Positions 24,796 to 32,915 of a stretch of 64,000 bases of DNA are shown one piece after another. The DNA comes from Sphingomonas sp. FARSPH (GTDB lineage Bacteria; Pseudomonadota; Alphaproteobacteria; Sphingomonadales; Sphingomonadaceae). The notes under the pieces were generated by a model. The model saw only the letters and a program-made list of their open reading frames with translations, had not been told where the DNA came from and did no database searches. The stretch is taken from assembly GCF_003355005.1 (NCBI RefSeq), contig NZ_CP029985.1, forward strand, positions 1,913,001 to 1,977,000, written 5' to 3'. The position numbers were made by a program, and so were the translations under genes. Every line of letters starts with the position of its first letter. Within the stretch, counting starts at the first letter, position 1.

Positions 24796-27246
24796 TCACA
24801 GGTTCGGCAACACTTGGTCCGCGACGCCCCAGCCTTGCAGCGCGCGCGACGTCGCCCTCGCCAGCAGTTCGTCGCGATCCGTCACCGACCAGCGCGCCAC
24901 CGTATCGATGTCGCGCAGCTCGCTCCACGACACCGGCACCGCAACGGGCGCACCCGCGCGGGCGCGCGCCGAATAGGGCATGATCGCGGTGCTGCCGCGC
25001 TGGTTGCGCAGGTAATCGAGGAAGATGCGCCCTTTGCGCTTCGCCTTCGTCATCACCGCGACGAAGCGGTCGGGGTCGGCGGCGGCGAGCGCCTTGGCGA
25101 AGCGTTCGGCGAAATCGCGCACCACCGGCCATTCGGCCTGCGGGGTCAGCGGCACGACGACATGCACGCCCTTGCCACCCGACAGCAGCGGAAAGCTGGC
25201 AAGGCCGATCTCGGCCAGCTGGTCGGCGATGAACTGCGCCGCCTTCTTCGTATCGGCAAAGCCCAGCGCTTCGTCCGGATCGAGATCGAAGATCAGGCGA
25301 TCGGGCCGCTCCAGCGCATCGATCGTCGATCCCCAACCATGGAATTCGATCGTTCCCATCTGCACGCAGGCGACGAGCCCGTCGGCGCTGTCGACCCATA
25401 GATAGGGCTGCGTGCTGCCGTCCTTCTCGGTGATGTCGACGTGATGGACATGCTCGCCGAAGCTGCCCGCGTCGTGCTTCTGGAAAAAGCACGCCTTGGC
25501 GCGCCCCTGCGGGCAGCGGACCAGGCTGACCGGCCGCCGCCCCGTCCACGGCAGCATGACGGGCGCCAGCGCGGCATAATAATCGGCGAGCTCGCCCTTG
25601 GTGACTTGGCTGTCGGGAAAAATGACCCGGTCGCGGCTCGACACCTTCACCGCGACGGCGGGGGGCGCGGGCGTCGGTTCGGGCGTTTCGACCACCACCT
25701 CCGCCGCGGGCTTGTCCCCGCGCAGACCGATGAAGCTTGGATGGCGCAGCAGGCCATCGGGCGTCACTTCGGTAAAGGCGATCTCCGCGACCAGTGACGG
25801 CGTCACCCAATGCGCGCCGCGGACCATCGCGCGCGGCGCTTCCACCGTGGGCGTCTTGCGGGACAGGCGGGCGAGTTTCGCTGCGATCTCGTCCATCAGC
25901 CTGGCGTCGAACCCGGTCCCGACCTTGCCCGCATAGCGCAGCCGCCCGCCCTCGTACACGCCGAGCAGCAGCGATTTGAAGCCGCGCTTTTTGTCGGACG
26001 CGAGCCAGCCGACGATGACGAATTCCTGCCGCCGGATGCATTTCGCCTTCAGCCAGGCGCGCGTACGGCCCGATCGATAGGGCGCGTCGGCGCGTTTCGA
26101 GACGACGCCCTCTAACCCTTCGCGGCACATCGCCGCGAACAGCGGCTCGCCCGGTCCCAACACATGCTCGGCGAAGTGCAGGCGATCGTTCGTCGGCAAC
26201 AGGGCACGCAGCCGTTCTTTGCGCGCGATGGTGGGAAGGTCGCGCAAATCCTCGCCCTCCGCTTCGATAAGGTCGAAGGCAAACAGCGTCATGTCGCCCC
26301 CGCTCGCGATCGCGTCTTTGAGCGTCGCGAAATCGGGGCGTCCGTCCTTGAAGGCGACGATCTCGCCATCGATCAGCGCGGTGCCGGGGATGGCGGCGGC
26401 CGCGTCGGCGATGCCGGCGAACTTGGCGGTCCAGTCGAGGCCGCTGCGCGTGAAGATCCTCGCACGCCCGTCCGCCACCGCGACGAGGGCGCGATAGCCG
26501 TCGTATTTCACCTCGTGCAGCCAGCCCGCGCCGGGCGGGACGGCATCGACGAGCGTGCACAATTGCGGTTCGATGAAGGCGGGCGACGTCCCCCCGGGTC
26601 CGGACGGGTTGGCCGCCGGTTCGGGGGAGTTCTTCTGCGGTCGGGATGCCGTCTTGTCGCGAATGCGCCTGGGGCGCACGCCATCGGCGATCTCCTGCAT
26701 CGTCCGGCCGGTCGACACGCTGGTCAGCGCCTCTTCGGTCAGCACGTCGGTGCCGCCGGCGAAGCCGTCGTCGATCTTGCGCAGCAGCCAGTTCTCGCGG
26801 CGCTCCTTGCCGCGCGGCTTCAGGCGGATGAGCAGCCATTCGCCCTTCATCCGTTCGCCCTCGAGCACGAAATGCAGATGCCCCTTGTCGAGATCGGCGG
26901 CGGATTTGCCCGCGACGGGCGCCCAGGTGCCGCGGTCCCACAGCATCACCGTGCCGCCGCCATATTCGCCGGCCGGGATCGTCCCCTCGAACGACGCATA
27001 GGACAGGGGGTGATCCTCCGTCCGCACCGCCAGCCTTTTCTCGTCTGGGTCGAGGCTGGGGCCGCGCGTCACCGCCCAGCTTTTCAGTACGCCGTCGATC
27101 TCCAACCGGAAATCCCAGTGGAGGCGCGTGGCGTCATGCTTCTGAACGACAAAGCTGTTGCCATGGCCGGGTTCGGGCATGCCGGCAGGCTCGGCGGTCT
27201 TCGCAAAGTCGCGCTTGGCGTTATAGGCGGAAAGGGCGTCGGTCAT
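24796..27246 (-). CDS. ligD: Multifunctional ATP-dependent DNA ligase D
   Basis: Main enzyme of bacterial non-homologous end joining. The 816-residue protein carries three domains: an N-terminal 3'-phosphoesterase (about 10-165; HDATRLHWDFRLEIDG), the ATP-dependent ligase (about 225-500; adenylated Lys247 in EVKYDGYRAL), and a C-terminal primase/polymerase (about 530-815; YLWVDSADGL, FDLDPDEALGF with metal-binding Asp pair, HVVVPL). The start at 27246 drops a 5-residue extension. ku lies upstream on the same strand, separated by a BIME-like repeat of about 100 bases. Domain order PE-Lig-Pol is the Pseudomonas type. Confidence 0.96.
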   Translation of the reverse strand: MTDALSAYNAKRDFAKTAEPAGMPEPGHGNSFVVQKHDATRLHWDFRLEIDGVLKSWAVTRGPSLDPDEKRLAVRTEDHPLSYASFEGTIPAGEYGGGTVMLWDRGTWAPVAGKSAADLDKGHLHFVLEGERMKGEWLLIRLKPRGKERRENWLLRKIDDGFAGGTDVLTEEALTSVSTGRTMQEIADGVRPRRIRDKTASRPQKNSPEPAANPSGPGGTSPAFIEPQLCTLVDAVPPGAGWLHEVKYDGYRALVAVADGRARIFTRSGLDWTAKFAGIADAAAAIPGTALIDGEIVAFKDGRPDFATLKDAIASGGDMTLFAFDLIEAEGEDLRDLPTIARKERLRALLPTNDRLHFAEHVLGPGEPLFAAMCREGLEGVVSKRADAPYRSGRTRAWLKAKCIRRQEFVIVGWLASDKKRGFKSLLLGVYEGGRLRYAGKVGTGFDARLMDEIAAKLARLSRKTPTVEAPRAMVRGAHWVTPSLVAEIAFTEVTPDGLLRHPSFIGLRGDKPAAEVVVETPEPTPAPPAVAVKVSSRDRVIFPDSQVTKGELADYYAALAPVMLPWTGRRPVSLVRCPQGRAKACFFQKHDAGSFGEHVHHVDITEKDGSTQPYLWVDSADGLVACVQMGTIEFHGWGSTIDALERPDRLIFDLDPDEALGFADTKKAAQFIADQLAEIGLASFPLLSGGKGVHVVVPLTPQAEWPVVRDFAERFAKALAAADPDRFVAVMTKAKRKGRIFLDYLRNQRGSTAIMPYSARARAGAPVAVPVSWSELRDIDTVARWSVTDRDELLARATSRALQGWGVADQVLPNL

Positions 27247-27267
27247 TAGGTTACTCTCCACACCCGC

Positions 27268-27363
27268 TCGTCATATCCGCGCACGCCGGGACCCATGTCG
27301 CCCGGAGCGTTGACGCCGCCGACGTTCCGTGTCCGTGGGTCCCGGCGTGCGCCGGGATGACGA
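27268..27363. repeat. BIME-like palindromic repeat, copy 4
   Basis: TCGTCAT at 27268-27274 mirrors ATGACGA at 27357-27363; next to them GCACGCCGGGACCCA and TGGGTCCCGGCGTGC are a perfect inverted pair. It separates ku from ligD on the same strand. Confidence 0.8.
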
Positions 27364-27375
27364 AGGGGGGAGCGG

Positions 27376-28251
27376 TTACGCACGCTTTTTCGTCGGCTTT
27401 GTCGCCGGAGCCTTCGCAGCCGGCTTGCGGGCCGGTGTCTTCTTCGTCGGCGCTTCTGTTTTCCCGCCCTCCATCGATTTCTTGAGCGCCGCCATCAGAT
27501 CGACGACGTTGTTGCCCGACTTGGCGGCGCCCTCATCGTCGTCCTCGATGATCTTGCGCCCCTTCGCCTTGCGCTTGCGCTCGATCAGGTCCTTCAGCGC
27601 ATCGACGTAGCGGTCGTGGAATTCCTGCGGCGCGAACGCGCCCGTCTTCTTGTCGATCAGCGCCTGCGCGAGATCGAGCAGATCGGGATCGGGCTTCGCA
27701 TCCGGGATTTCGCGGAAATAGCTTTGCGCCTTGTTGACCTCGTCGGCGTAGCGCAGGGTTTCGAGCACCATGCCGCGCCCGCACGGCTTCAGGCTGACGA
27801 CATATTCGCGGCCCCTGAGCGCGAGCTGGCCCAGCCCCACCTTCTTCGATCGCTTCAACGCCTCGCGCAGCACGATGAACGCCTCTTCGGCCAGATCGTC
27901 GGCGGGGACGACGAAATAGGGTTTTTCGTAATAGATGACGTCGATCTCGCTCGCATCGACGAACTGCGTCAGTTCCAGCGTCTTTTTCGATTCGAGCTTC
28001 ATGGCATCGATCTCGTCCTGCTCCAGCAGCACGAACTCGCCCTTCGATACCTCATACCCTTTCATGATCTCGTCGGTATCGACGGGGCCTAGGCCGGTGA
28101 CGACCTTTTCATAATGGATCGGCTTGCCGCTCGGCTCGTGAATCTGCTTGAAGGATACGGATGCGCCGCTCCTCGTCGCGGCATAGATCTCGACCGGGAT
28201 CGAGACGAGGGCGAGGCGGATCTGGCCTTGCCAATAAGCGCGTGCGGGCAT
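27376..28251 (-). CDS. ku: Ku DNA end-binding protein
   Basis: Homodimeric ring that binds double-strand ends and recruits LigD. The 291-residue protein starts with the typical ARAYWQGQIRLALVSIPVEI and has the FKQIHEPSG and VVTGLGPVDTDEIMKGYEV segments of the core beta-barrel. The C-terminal 45 residues are Lys/Ala/Pro-rich (KKTPARKPAAKAPATKPTKK), the extendable DNA-binding tail seen in many soil bacteria. Transcribed toward ligD. Confidence 0.96.
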   Translation of the reverse strand: MPARAYWQGQIRLALVSIPVEIYAATRSGASVSFKQIHEPSGKPIHYEKVVTGLGPVDTDEIMKGYEVSKGEFVLLEQDEIDAMKLESKKTLELTQFVDASEIDVIYYEKPYFVVPADDLAEEAFIVLREALKRSKKVGLGQLALRGREYVVSLKPCGRGMVLETLRYADEVNKAQSYFREIPDAKPDPDLLDLAQALIDKKTGAFAPQEFHDRYVDALKDLIERKRKAKGRKIIEDDDEGAAKSGNNVVDLMAALKKSMEGGKTEAPTKKTPARKPAAKAPATKPTKKRA

Positions 28252-28363
28252 CGGTCGGGGCCTTGACGTTGCGGAAGCGATTCAATCCGCCGGCGAAAGC
28301 CCGGTTCCCGCGCGGTTGGATCGACCTGTGACAGCGCGTCGCTTTTGGGCTAGGGCGCGGGGC

Positions 28364-28945
28364 ATGGTCGACGATCCCTTCGCGCTGTTCGACGCCTGGC
28401 TGAAAGCGGCCGAGGCGGGCGAACCCAACGACCCCAACGCCATGGCGCTCGCCACGGTCGATGCCGCCGGGCAGCCGTCGGTGCGCATGGTGCTGCTCAA
28501 GGGGCATGGGCCGGACGGCTTCGTCTTCTACACCAACCGCGAGAGTCGCAAGGCGCACGACCTTGCGGCGGTGCCCAGGGCGTCGCTGCTCTTCCACTGG
28601 AAATCGCTGCGTCGGCAGGTGCGGATCGAGGGCGCGGTGACGCAGGCGAGCGATGCCGAATCGGACGCCTATTTCGCTACGCGGGGGCGCGACTCGCGGC
28701 TCGGCGCATGGGCGTCGGACCAGTCGCGACCCCTCGATGCCCGCGCGACGTTTGAGGCGCGGTTTGCCGCGATGCAGGCGCGGTTCGAGGGGCAGGACGT
28801 GCCCCGCCCGCCGTACTGGGGCGGATATCGCGTGGCGCCGGTGCGGATCGAATTCTGGCAGGACCGCGCGCATCGTCTGCACGAGCGGCGACTGTTCACG
28901 CGCGACGGTGCGGGCGCCTGGACCGAAGGATTGCTGTTCCCATGA
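28364..28945 (+). CDS. pdxH: Pyridoxamine 5'-phosphate oxidase
   Basis: FMN enzyme that oxidises pyridoxine or pyridoxamine 5'-phosphate to PLP. The 193-residue protein has the conserved RMVLLKGHGPDGFVFYTN (FMN and substrate site), SRKAHDL, LFHWKSLRRQVRIEG, and the C-terminal PPYWGGYRVAPVRIEFWQ and RLHERRLF segments. The start at 28364 gives MVDDPFALFDAW; a longer frame upstream is open but not family-like. Its TGA overlaps the ATG of the CDF transporter as ATGA. Confidence 0.95.
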   Translation: MVDDPFALFDAWLKAAEAGEPNDPNAMALATVDAAGQPSVRMVLLKGHGPDGFVFYTNRESRKAHDLAAVPRASLLFHWKSLRRQVRIEGAVTQASDAESDAYFATRGRDSRLGAWASDQSRPLDARATFEARFAAMQARFEGQDVPRPPYWGGYRVAPVRIEFWQDRAHRLHERRLFTRDGAGAWTEGLLFP

Positions 28946-29895
28946 CGCAGGACGAACGCCGCCGGATCATCCCGCTCGCGACGCGCGCCGCGCTCGCCAG
29001 CGTCGCCATGGCGTGTTTCCTGCTCGCGCTGAAAAGCTATGCCGCCTGGCAGACCGGATCGATCGCGATGCTCGGCAGCCTTGCCGACACCGCGCTCGAC
29101 CTGCTCGCCAGCCTGGTGACGCTGTACGGCGTGCGCCTGGCCGCGACACCGGCGGATCACGACCACCGCTTCGGCCATGGCAAGGCGGAGGCGCTGGCCG
29201 CATTGTTCCAGGTCGCGCTGATCACCGCATCCGCCGGCGGCATCGCGTGGCGCGCGATCGATGCGCTGGGCAGCGACACCGCGACGGGCGATGCCGAATT
29301 CGGCATCGGCGTGTCGATCGTCGCGATCCTCGCGACGATGGTGCTGCTCTGGTACCAGCGCCGGATCATCCGCCAGACCGGGTCGGTCGCGATCATGGCC
29401 GACAACGTCCACTATCAGTCGGACGTGCTGCTCAACGGATCGGTGATGGTCGCGCTGATCGTCGACCAGTATCTGGGCTTCCACAAGGCCGATCCGCTGT
29501 TCGGCATCGCCATCGCGCTGTGGCTCGCCTGGGGCGCGTTCCAGGCGTCGTCGACCGCGATCGATCAGCTGATGGACAAGGAATGGCCCGAGGATCAGCG
29601 CGCCGCCTTCCTCGACGTCGCCGCGCGCCAGCCCGGGTTGAAGGGTATCCACGATTTCCGAACCCGCCGGTCGGGCAGCCACGATTTCGCGCAATTCCAC
29701 ATGGAGGTCGACCGCAACCTCACGGTCGGCGCGGCGCACGACATCGTCGAGACGGTGGAGCGCAGCCTGCGCAGCGCCTTCCCGAAAGTGGAGGTGTTGA
29801 TCCACCTCGATCCCGAAGGCCATGTCGACACCGACAATCCGCTGGTCGAGGCGGACGTGACGCCGCACTGGTTCGGCAAGCGCGTGGGGTATTGA
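28942..29895 (+). CDS. Cation diffusion facilitator (FieF-like metal efflux)
   Basis: A 317-residue inner-membrane proton/metal antiporter exporting divalent iron, zinc or cadmium. Six membrane segments cover about residues 15-215, and the metal site is present as the DxxxD pair in ADTALDLLAS and HYQSD in the fifth helix; FGHGKAEALAAL is the family loop signature. The C-terminal cytoplasmic domain (about 220-317) has RTRRSGSHDFAQFHMEVD. Coupled to pdxH by a 4-base overlap. Substrate metal cannot be fixed; the FieF/YiiP site pattern suggests Zn or Fe. Confidence 0.93.
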   Translation: MTQDERRRIIPLATRAALASVAMACFLLALKSYAAWQTGSIAMLGSLADTALDLLASLVTLYGVRLAATPADHDHRFGHGKAEALAALFQVALITASAGGIAWRAIDALGSDTATGDAEFGIGVSIVAILATMVLLWYQRRIIRQTGSVAIMADNVHYQSDVLLNGSVMVALIVDQYLGFHKADPLFGIAIALWLAWGAFQASSTAIDQLMDKEWPEDQRAAFLDVAARQPGLKGIHDFRTRRSGSHDFAQFHMEVDRNLTVGAAHDIVETVERSLRSAFPKVEVLIHLDPEGHVDTDNPLVEADVTPHWFGKRVGY

Positions 29896-29896
29896 G

Positions 29897-30694
29897 ATGC
29901 GGATACCGTTCAGCCAGATCGATGCCTTCGCCGACGCGCCCTTTTCGGGCAATCCGGCGGCGGTGATGCCGTTGTCGGCCTGGCCAGACGATGCGCTGCT
30001 GCAGGCGATCGCGGCGGAGAACAACCTGTCCGAAACCGCTTTTCTCGTCCCCGCATCCGGTAACGATGCCGATTTCGAATTGCGCTGGTTCACGCCCACG
30101 GCCGAGGTCCGCCTGTGCGGTCACGCGACGCTGGCGAGCGGGCATTTCGTTTTGTCGTCCGGCGAGCCGCGCGATGCCGTACGCTTCGCGACGCGGCAGG
30201 CGGGCGTGCTCACCGTGATGCGTGAGGGCACGGGCTATGTGCTCGCGCTGCCCGCGTGGCGGCCCGAACCCAAGCCGCTGGCGGACGTGGTCGCGGCGTT
30301 GGGTGTCGAGGACGTGGTCGACACGCTGTGGCGTGACGGCGGCTATGCCGTCGTCGTGCTCGAGTCGGAAGCCGCGGTGCGCGCGGTCGCGCCCGATTTT
30401 CGCGCGCTCGCCGCAACGGGCGAGCACCAGGCGATCGTCACCGCGCGGGGAGAGACGGCGGACGTGGTCAGCCGCGTGTTCGTGCCGGCGTTCGGGATCG
30501 ACGAGGATCCGGTGACCGGATCGGCGCACGCGGTGATCGCGCCCTATTGGGCGGAGACGCTGGGCCGCGACGCGTTCACCGCGTTCCAGGCGAGCGCGCG
30601 CGGCGGGCGGCTGACGTGTCGGATCGCGGGCGACCGGACGGTGCTGGGCGGCGCCTGCGTCACGGTGATCGAGGGCACGTTCCTACTGCCCTGA
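29897..30694 (+). CDS. PhzF family isomerase/epimerase
   Basis: A 265-residue protein of the PhzF/diaminopimelate-epimerase-like fold. It has the opening IDAFADAPFSGNPAAVMPL, the catalytic Glu in NNLSETAFLVP, and the second-half glycine loop GIDEDPVTGSAHAVIAPYW. Most bacterial homologues outside phenazine clusters have unknown substrates, and no phenazine genes are near, so no pathway is assigned. Begins 1 base after the CDF stop and ends the pdxH-CDF-phzF run. Confidence 0.9.
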   Translation: MRIPFSQIDAFADAPFSGNPAAVMPLSAWPDDALLQAIAAENNLSETAFLVPASGNDADFELRWFTPTAEVRLCGHATLASGHFVLSSGEPRDAVRFATRQAGVLTVMREGTGYVLALPAWRPEPKPLADVVAALGVEDVVDTLWRDGGYAVVVLESEAAVRAVAPDFRALAATGEHQAIVTARGETADVVSRVFVPAFGIDEDPVTGSAHAVIAPYWAETLGRDAFTAFQASARGGRLTCRIAGDRTVLGGACVTVIEGTFLLP

Positions 30695-30710
30695 CGCTAC
30701 CTTTTGCGCG

Positions 30711-30965
30711 CTACCTTTTGCGGCCCTTGGTCATCGGATCGGGCTTCTTTGGTTTGATCCAACCTTCGGGCGGTTCCACCTGCTGGCGGCTGGTGCCCAG
30801 ACCCATGGCGCCCGGCCGTTGCCGGATCAATCCGGCGGGATCGGCATCGTCGCCGCCCGCGCGCAACAGGCTGATCCGGTCGCGCAGCTCGGCAGCGCGG
30901 GTGAAATCGAGCGCGGCCGCGGCAGCCTCCATCTCCGCCTGCAGGTCTGCGATCGAGACGGTCAT
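30711..30965 (-). CDS. Small UVR-motif (UvrB/UvrC) protein
   Basis: An 84-residue protein with an N-terminal UVR coiled-coil motif (IADLQAEMEAAAAALDFTRA, AELRDRISLL), the segment by which UvrB and UvrC interact, and a basic C-terminus (KPKKPDPMTKGRKR). Stand-alone UVR proteins are known but uncharacterised; a role in protein-protein contact is likely. Its ATG overlaps the mnmA stop as ATGA, so it is translated with mnmA. Confidence 0.8.
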   Translation of the reverse strand: MTVSIADLQAEMEAAAAALDFTRAAELRDRISLLRAGGDDADPAGLIRQRPGAMGLGTSRQQVEPPEGWIKPKKPDPMTKGRKR

Positions 30966-32068
30966 GCCACCGCCGCCAGCGCGGCCTCCGTCTCTGCGAT
31001 CCAGCCGCCGCCGAGCACGCGGTCGCCCGCGTACAGGACCGCGGCCTGCCCCGGCGACACGCCATATTCGGGTGCGTCGAACGCCAGGCGATTGCCAACC
31101 ATGCGTGCCGGCACCGGCTTCGCCATCGAGCGAACCTTCGCGCTGAGCGGGCCGTCTAGCGGTCCGAGCCGGTTGAGGTCAGTCAGTCGCGCCGCCGCGA
31201 CCGCAAGCGCCGCGCGTGGGCCGACGACGACGCGTTTCGCCGCCGCGTCGAGCCTGACGACGTAGAGCGGTTCGGCGGTGCCGCCGATCTCCAGCCCGCG
31301 GCGCTGGCCGACGGTGAAATGGATGATACCGCGATGCTCGCCCAGTTTCTGCCCGGCGAGATCGACGATGTCGCCCGCGGTGTCCGCCTCCGGGCGCAGC
31401 TTCTTGACCAAGCCGGCATAATCGCCGTCGGGGACGAAGCAGATATCCTGGCTGTCGGGCTTGCCTGCGACCGCGAGGCCCATCTCCGTGGCCAGTTCGC
31501 GCACCCGCGCCTTGGGCAGCGCCCCCAGCGGAAAGCGCAGGAAGTCCAGCTGGTCCTGCGTTGTGCCGAACAGGAAATAGCTCTGGTCGCGCGCGGGATC
31601 GGCGCCGCGGTGGAGTTCCGCGCCATTCGGCGCTGCCATGCGGCGGACGTAATGGCCGGTGGCGAGGCAGTCTGCGCCGAGATCGCGCGCCATCTGCAGC
31701 AGATCGGTGAACTTGGGTCCCGTATTGCACTGGACGCAGGGGATCGGCGTGCGGCCGGCGAGATATTCGTCAGCGAACCGGTCGACCACCGACTCGCGGA
31801 AGCGGGTTTCGTGGTCGAAGACGTAATGCGCAATGCCCAGGCGATCGCACACCGCGCGCGCGTCGCGGATGTCGCGGCCGGCGCAGCACGCGCCCGCGCG
31901 GCCGACCGCCTCGCCATGGTCGTAGAGTTGCAGCGTGACGCCGATCGTCTCCGCACCGGTGCGCGCGGCGAGTGCCGCGACCACCGAACTGTCGACGCCG
32001 CCCGACATCGCGACCACGATCCGGCGCGCCGTCGCCGGCCCGGAGAGCTGGAAATCCACATCGTCCAT
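30962..32068 (-). CDS. mnmA: tRNA-specific 2-thiouridylase
   Basis: Adds sulfur to U34 of Lys, Glu and Gln tRNAs. The 368-residue protein has the PP-loop SGGVDSS at residues 23-28, catalytic Cys in IPCVQCNTGPKF and in SQDICFVPDGDY, and the tRNA-binding and beta-barrel C-terminal parts (GQRRGLEIGG, YGVSPGQAAVLY). The start at 32068 was chosen because it gives a short N-terminus close to the PP-loop. Followed by the small UVR gene with a 4-base overlap. Confidence 0.97.
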   Translation of the reverse strand: MDDVDFQLSGPATARRIVVAMSGGVDSSVVAALAARTGAETIGVTLQLYDHGEAVGRAGACCAGRDIRDARAVCDRLGIAHYVFDHETRFRESVVDRFADEYLAGRTPIPCVQCNTGPKFTDLLQMARDLGADCLATGHYVRRMAAPNGAELHRGADPARDQSYFLFGTTQDQLDFLRFPLGALPKARVRELATEMGLAVAGKPDSQDICFVPDGDYAGLVKKLRPEADTAGDIVDLAGQKLGEHRGIIHFTVGQRRGLEIGGTAEPLYVVRLDAAAKRVVVGPRAALAVAAARLTDLNRLGPLDGPLSAKVRSMAKPVPARMVGNRLAFDAPEYGVSPGQAAVLYAGDRVLGGGWIAETEAALAAVA

Positions 32069-32192
32069 GATGCACCCACCATAGCCGCTTTCGCGCCCGC
32101 CCGCAAAGTTCACGATGGTTCACGACCCGTTGCCGGCGCCTTTACGGAGCCTTCATCCTGCCTGGGCTAAGCCGCTGCTCCCGAACGACGGC

Positions 32193-32435
32193 ATGGGCGT
32201 AACGCTTTTGGATCTGAGCTTTCCCGGTTTCGACAAGGATGCGGAGGTCACCCGGCTGCCGGGGGACCTGGCCGTGCTGATGATCGGAATCGCGGCGCGC
32301 CAGAATGCGAGCGCCACCGCGGCGGCACAGGCGCAATTCGGCCGGGTGCGCGACATCGGGCGGCTGCTTCAGCCGCTCGACGGCGCGTTCAACGGCCCGA
32401 TGGCGGCGGCGCTGATGCGGTGGGGCGAGGGGTGA
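32193..32435 (+). CDS. Small hypothetical protein
   Basis: An 80-residue open frame (MGVTLLDLSFPGFDKDAEV to ALMRWGEG) on the strand opposite mnmA. It has an amphipathic, Ala-rich middle (IAARQNASATAAAQAQFG) and no signal peptide or recognised domain. The frame is open 78 bases further upstream to an ATG at 32115, but that extension overlaps the likely promoter region of mnmA. No strong ribosome-binding site is visible. It could be real or chance in high-GC DNA. Confidence 0.4.
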   Translation: MGVTLLDLSFPGFDKDAEVTRLPGDLAVLMIGIAARQNASATAAAQAQFGRVRDIGRLLQPLDGAFNGPMAAALMRWGEG

Positions 32436-32539
32436 ACGCGATGTTTACCGCGGCGCTTCAGGTGATCTTCAAGCGTCGTCGTTAGGGAAGCGTATCGAAT
32501 GTTGAACGTAGGGCTGCTGGCCCCGGTCGAGGTTGAGTA

Positions 32540-32839
32540 ATGATCGAAAACCAGAAAATCCGTCCTGCCAAGGTCATCGGCCCGCTCGGCGAGTCGCTGA
32601 CGCTGGACAGCCTGCCGCCGCCGTCGACGACGCGCTGGGTGGTCCGCCGCAAGGCGGAAGTGGTCGCCGCGGTCAACGGCGGGCTGCTGTCGGTGGACGA
32701 GGTGTGCGAGCGTTACGGCCTGACGGTCGAGGAATTCGCGGGCTGGCAGCGCGCGATCGACCGGTCGGGCATGCCCGGCCTGCGCGTGACGCGCATCCAG
32801 CATTACAAGTCGCTGTACGAGCGCCAGCAGAAATACTGA
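32540..32839 (+). CDS. sciP: CtrA inhibitor SciP (DUF1153 helix-turn-helix protein)
   Basis: A 99-residue DNA-binding protein. In Caulobacter SciP binds CtrA and GANTC-linked promoters to block CtrA activation in G1. The conserved core is visible: VIGPLGESLTLDSLPPPSTT, RWVVRRKAEVVAAVNGGLLS, VDEVCERYGLTVEEFAGWQR (the helix-turn-helix), and the basic C-terminus HYKSLYERQQKY. A G-rich stretch before the ATG could serve as the ribosome site. It closes with a long palindrome convergent with the PI-PLC gene. It shows that the CtrA cell-cycle circuit exists in this organism. Confidence 0.93.
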   Translation: MIENQKIRPAKVIGPLGESLTLDSLPPPSTTRWVVRRKAEVVAAVNGGLLSVDEVCERYGLTVEEFAGWQRAIDRSGMPGLRVTRIQHYKSLYERQQKY

Positions 32840-32864
32840 TCCGCTCCCGCTTGAGCGGTGCATG

Positions 32865-32908
32865 CCGGCCCGCTTCCTCCCGGTTCGAACCGGGAGGAAG
32901 CGGGCCGG
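32865..32908. terminator. 44-base perfect palindrome between convergent genes
   Basis: Centred on TTCGAA at 32884-32889, 22 bases on each side pair without a mismatch (left arm CCGGCCCGCTTCCTCCCGG...). It lies 25 bases after sciP and 7 before the PI-PLC stop. Probably a bidirectional terminator; no T-tract. Confidence 0.75.
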
Positions 32909-32915
32909 TGTCGAT

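Noticed and set aside
32436..32539. Possible CtrA box upstream of sciP
   Set aside because: GTTTACC-N7-TTCAGG only loosely resembles TTAA-N7-TTAA; too weak to report as a site.
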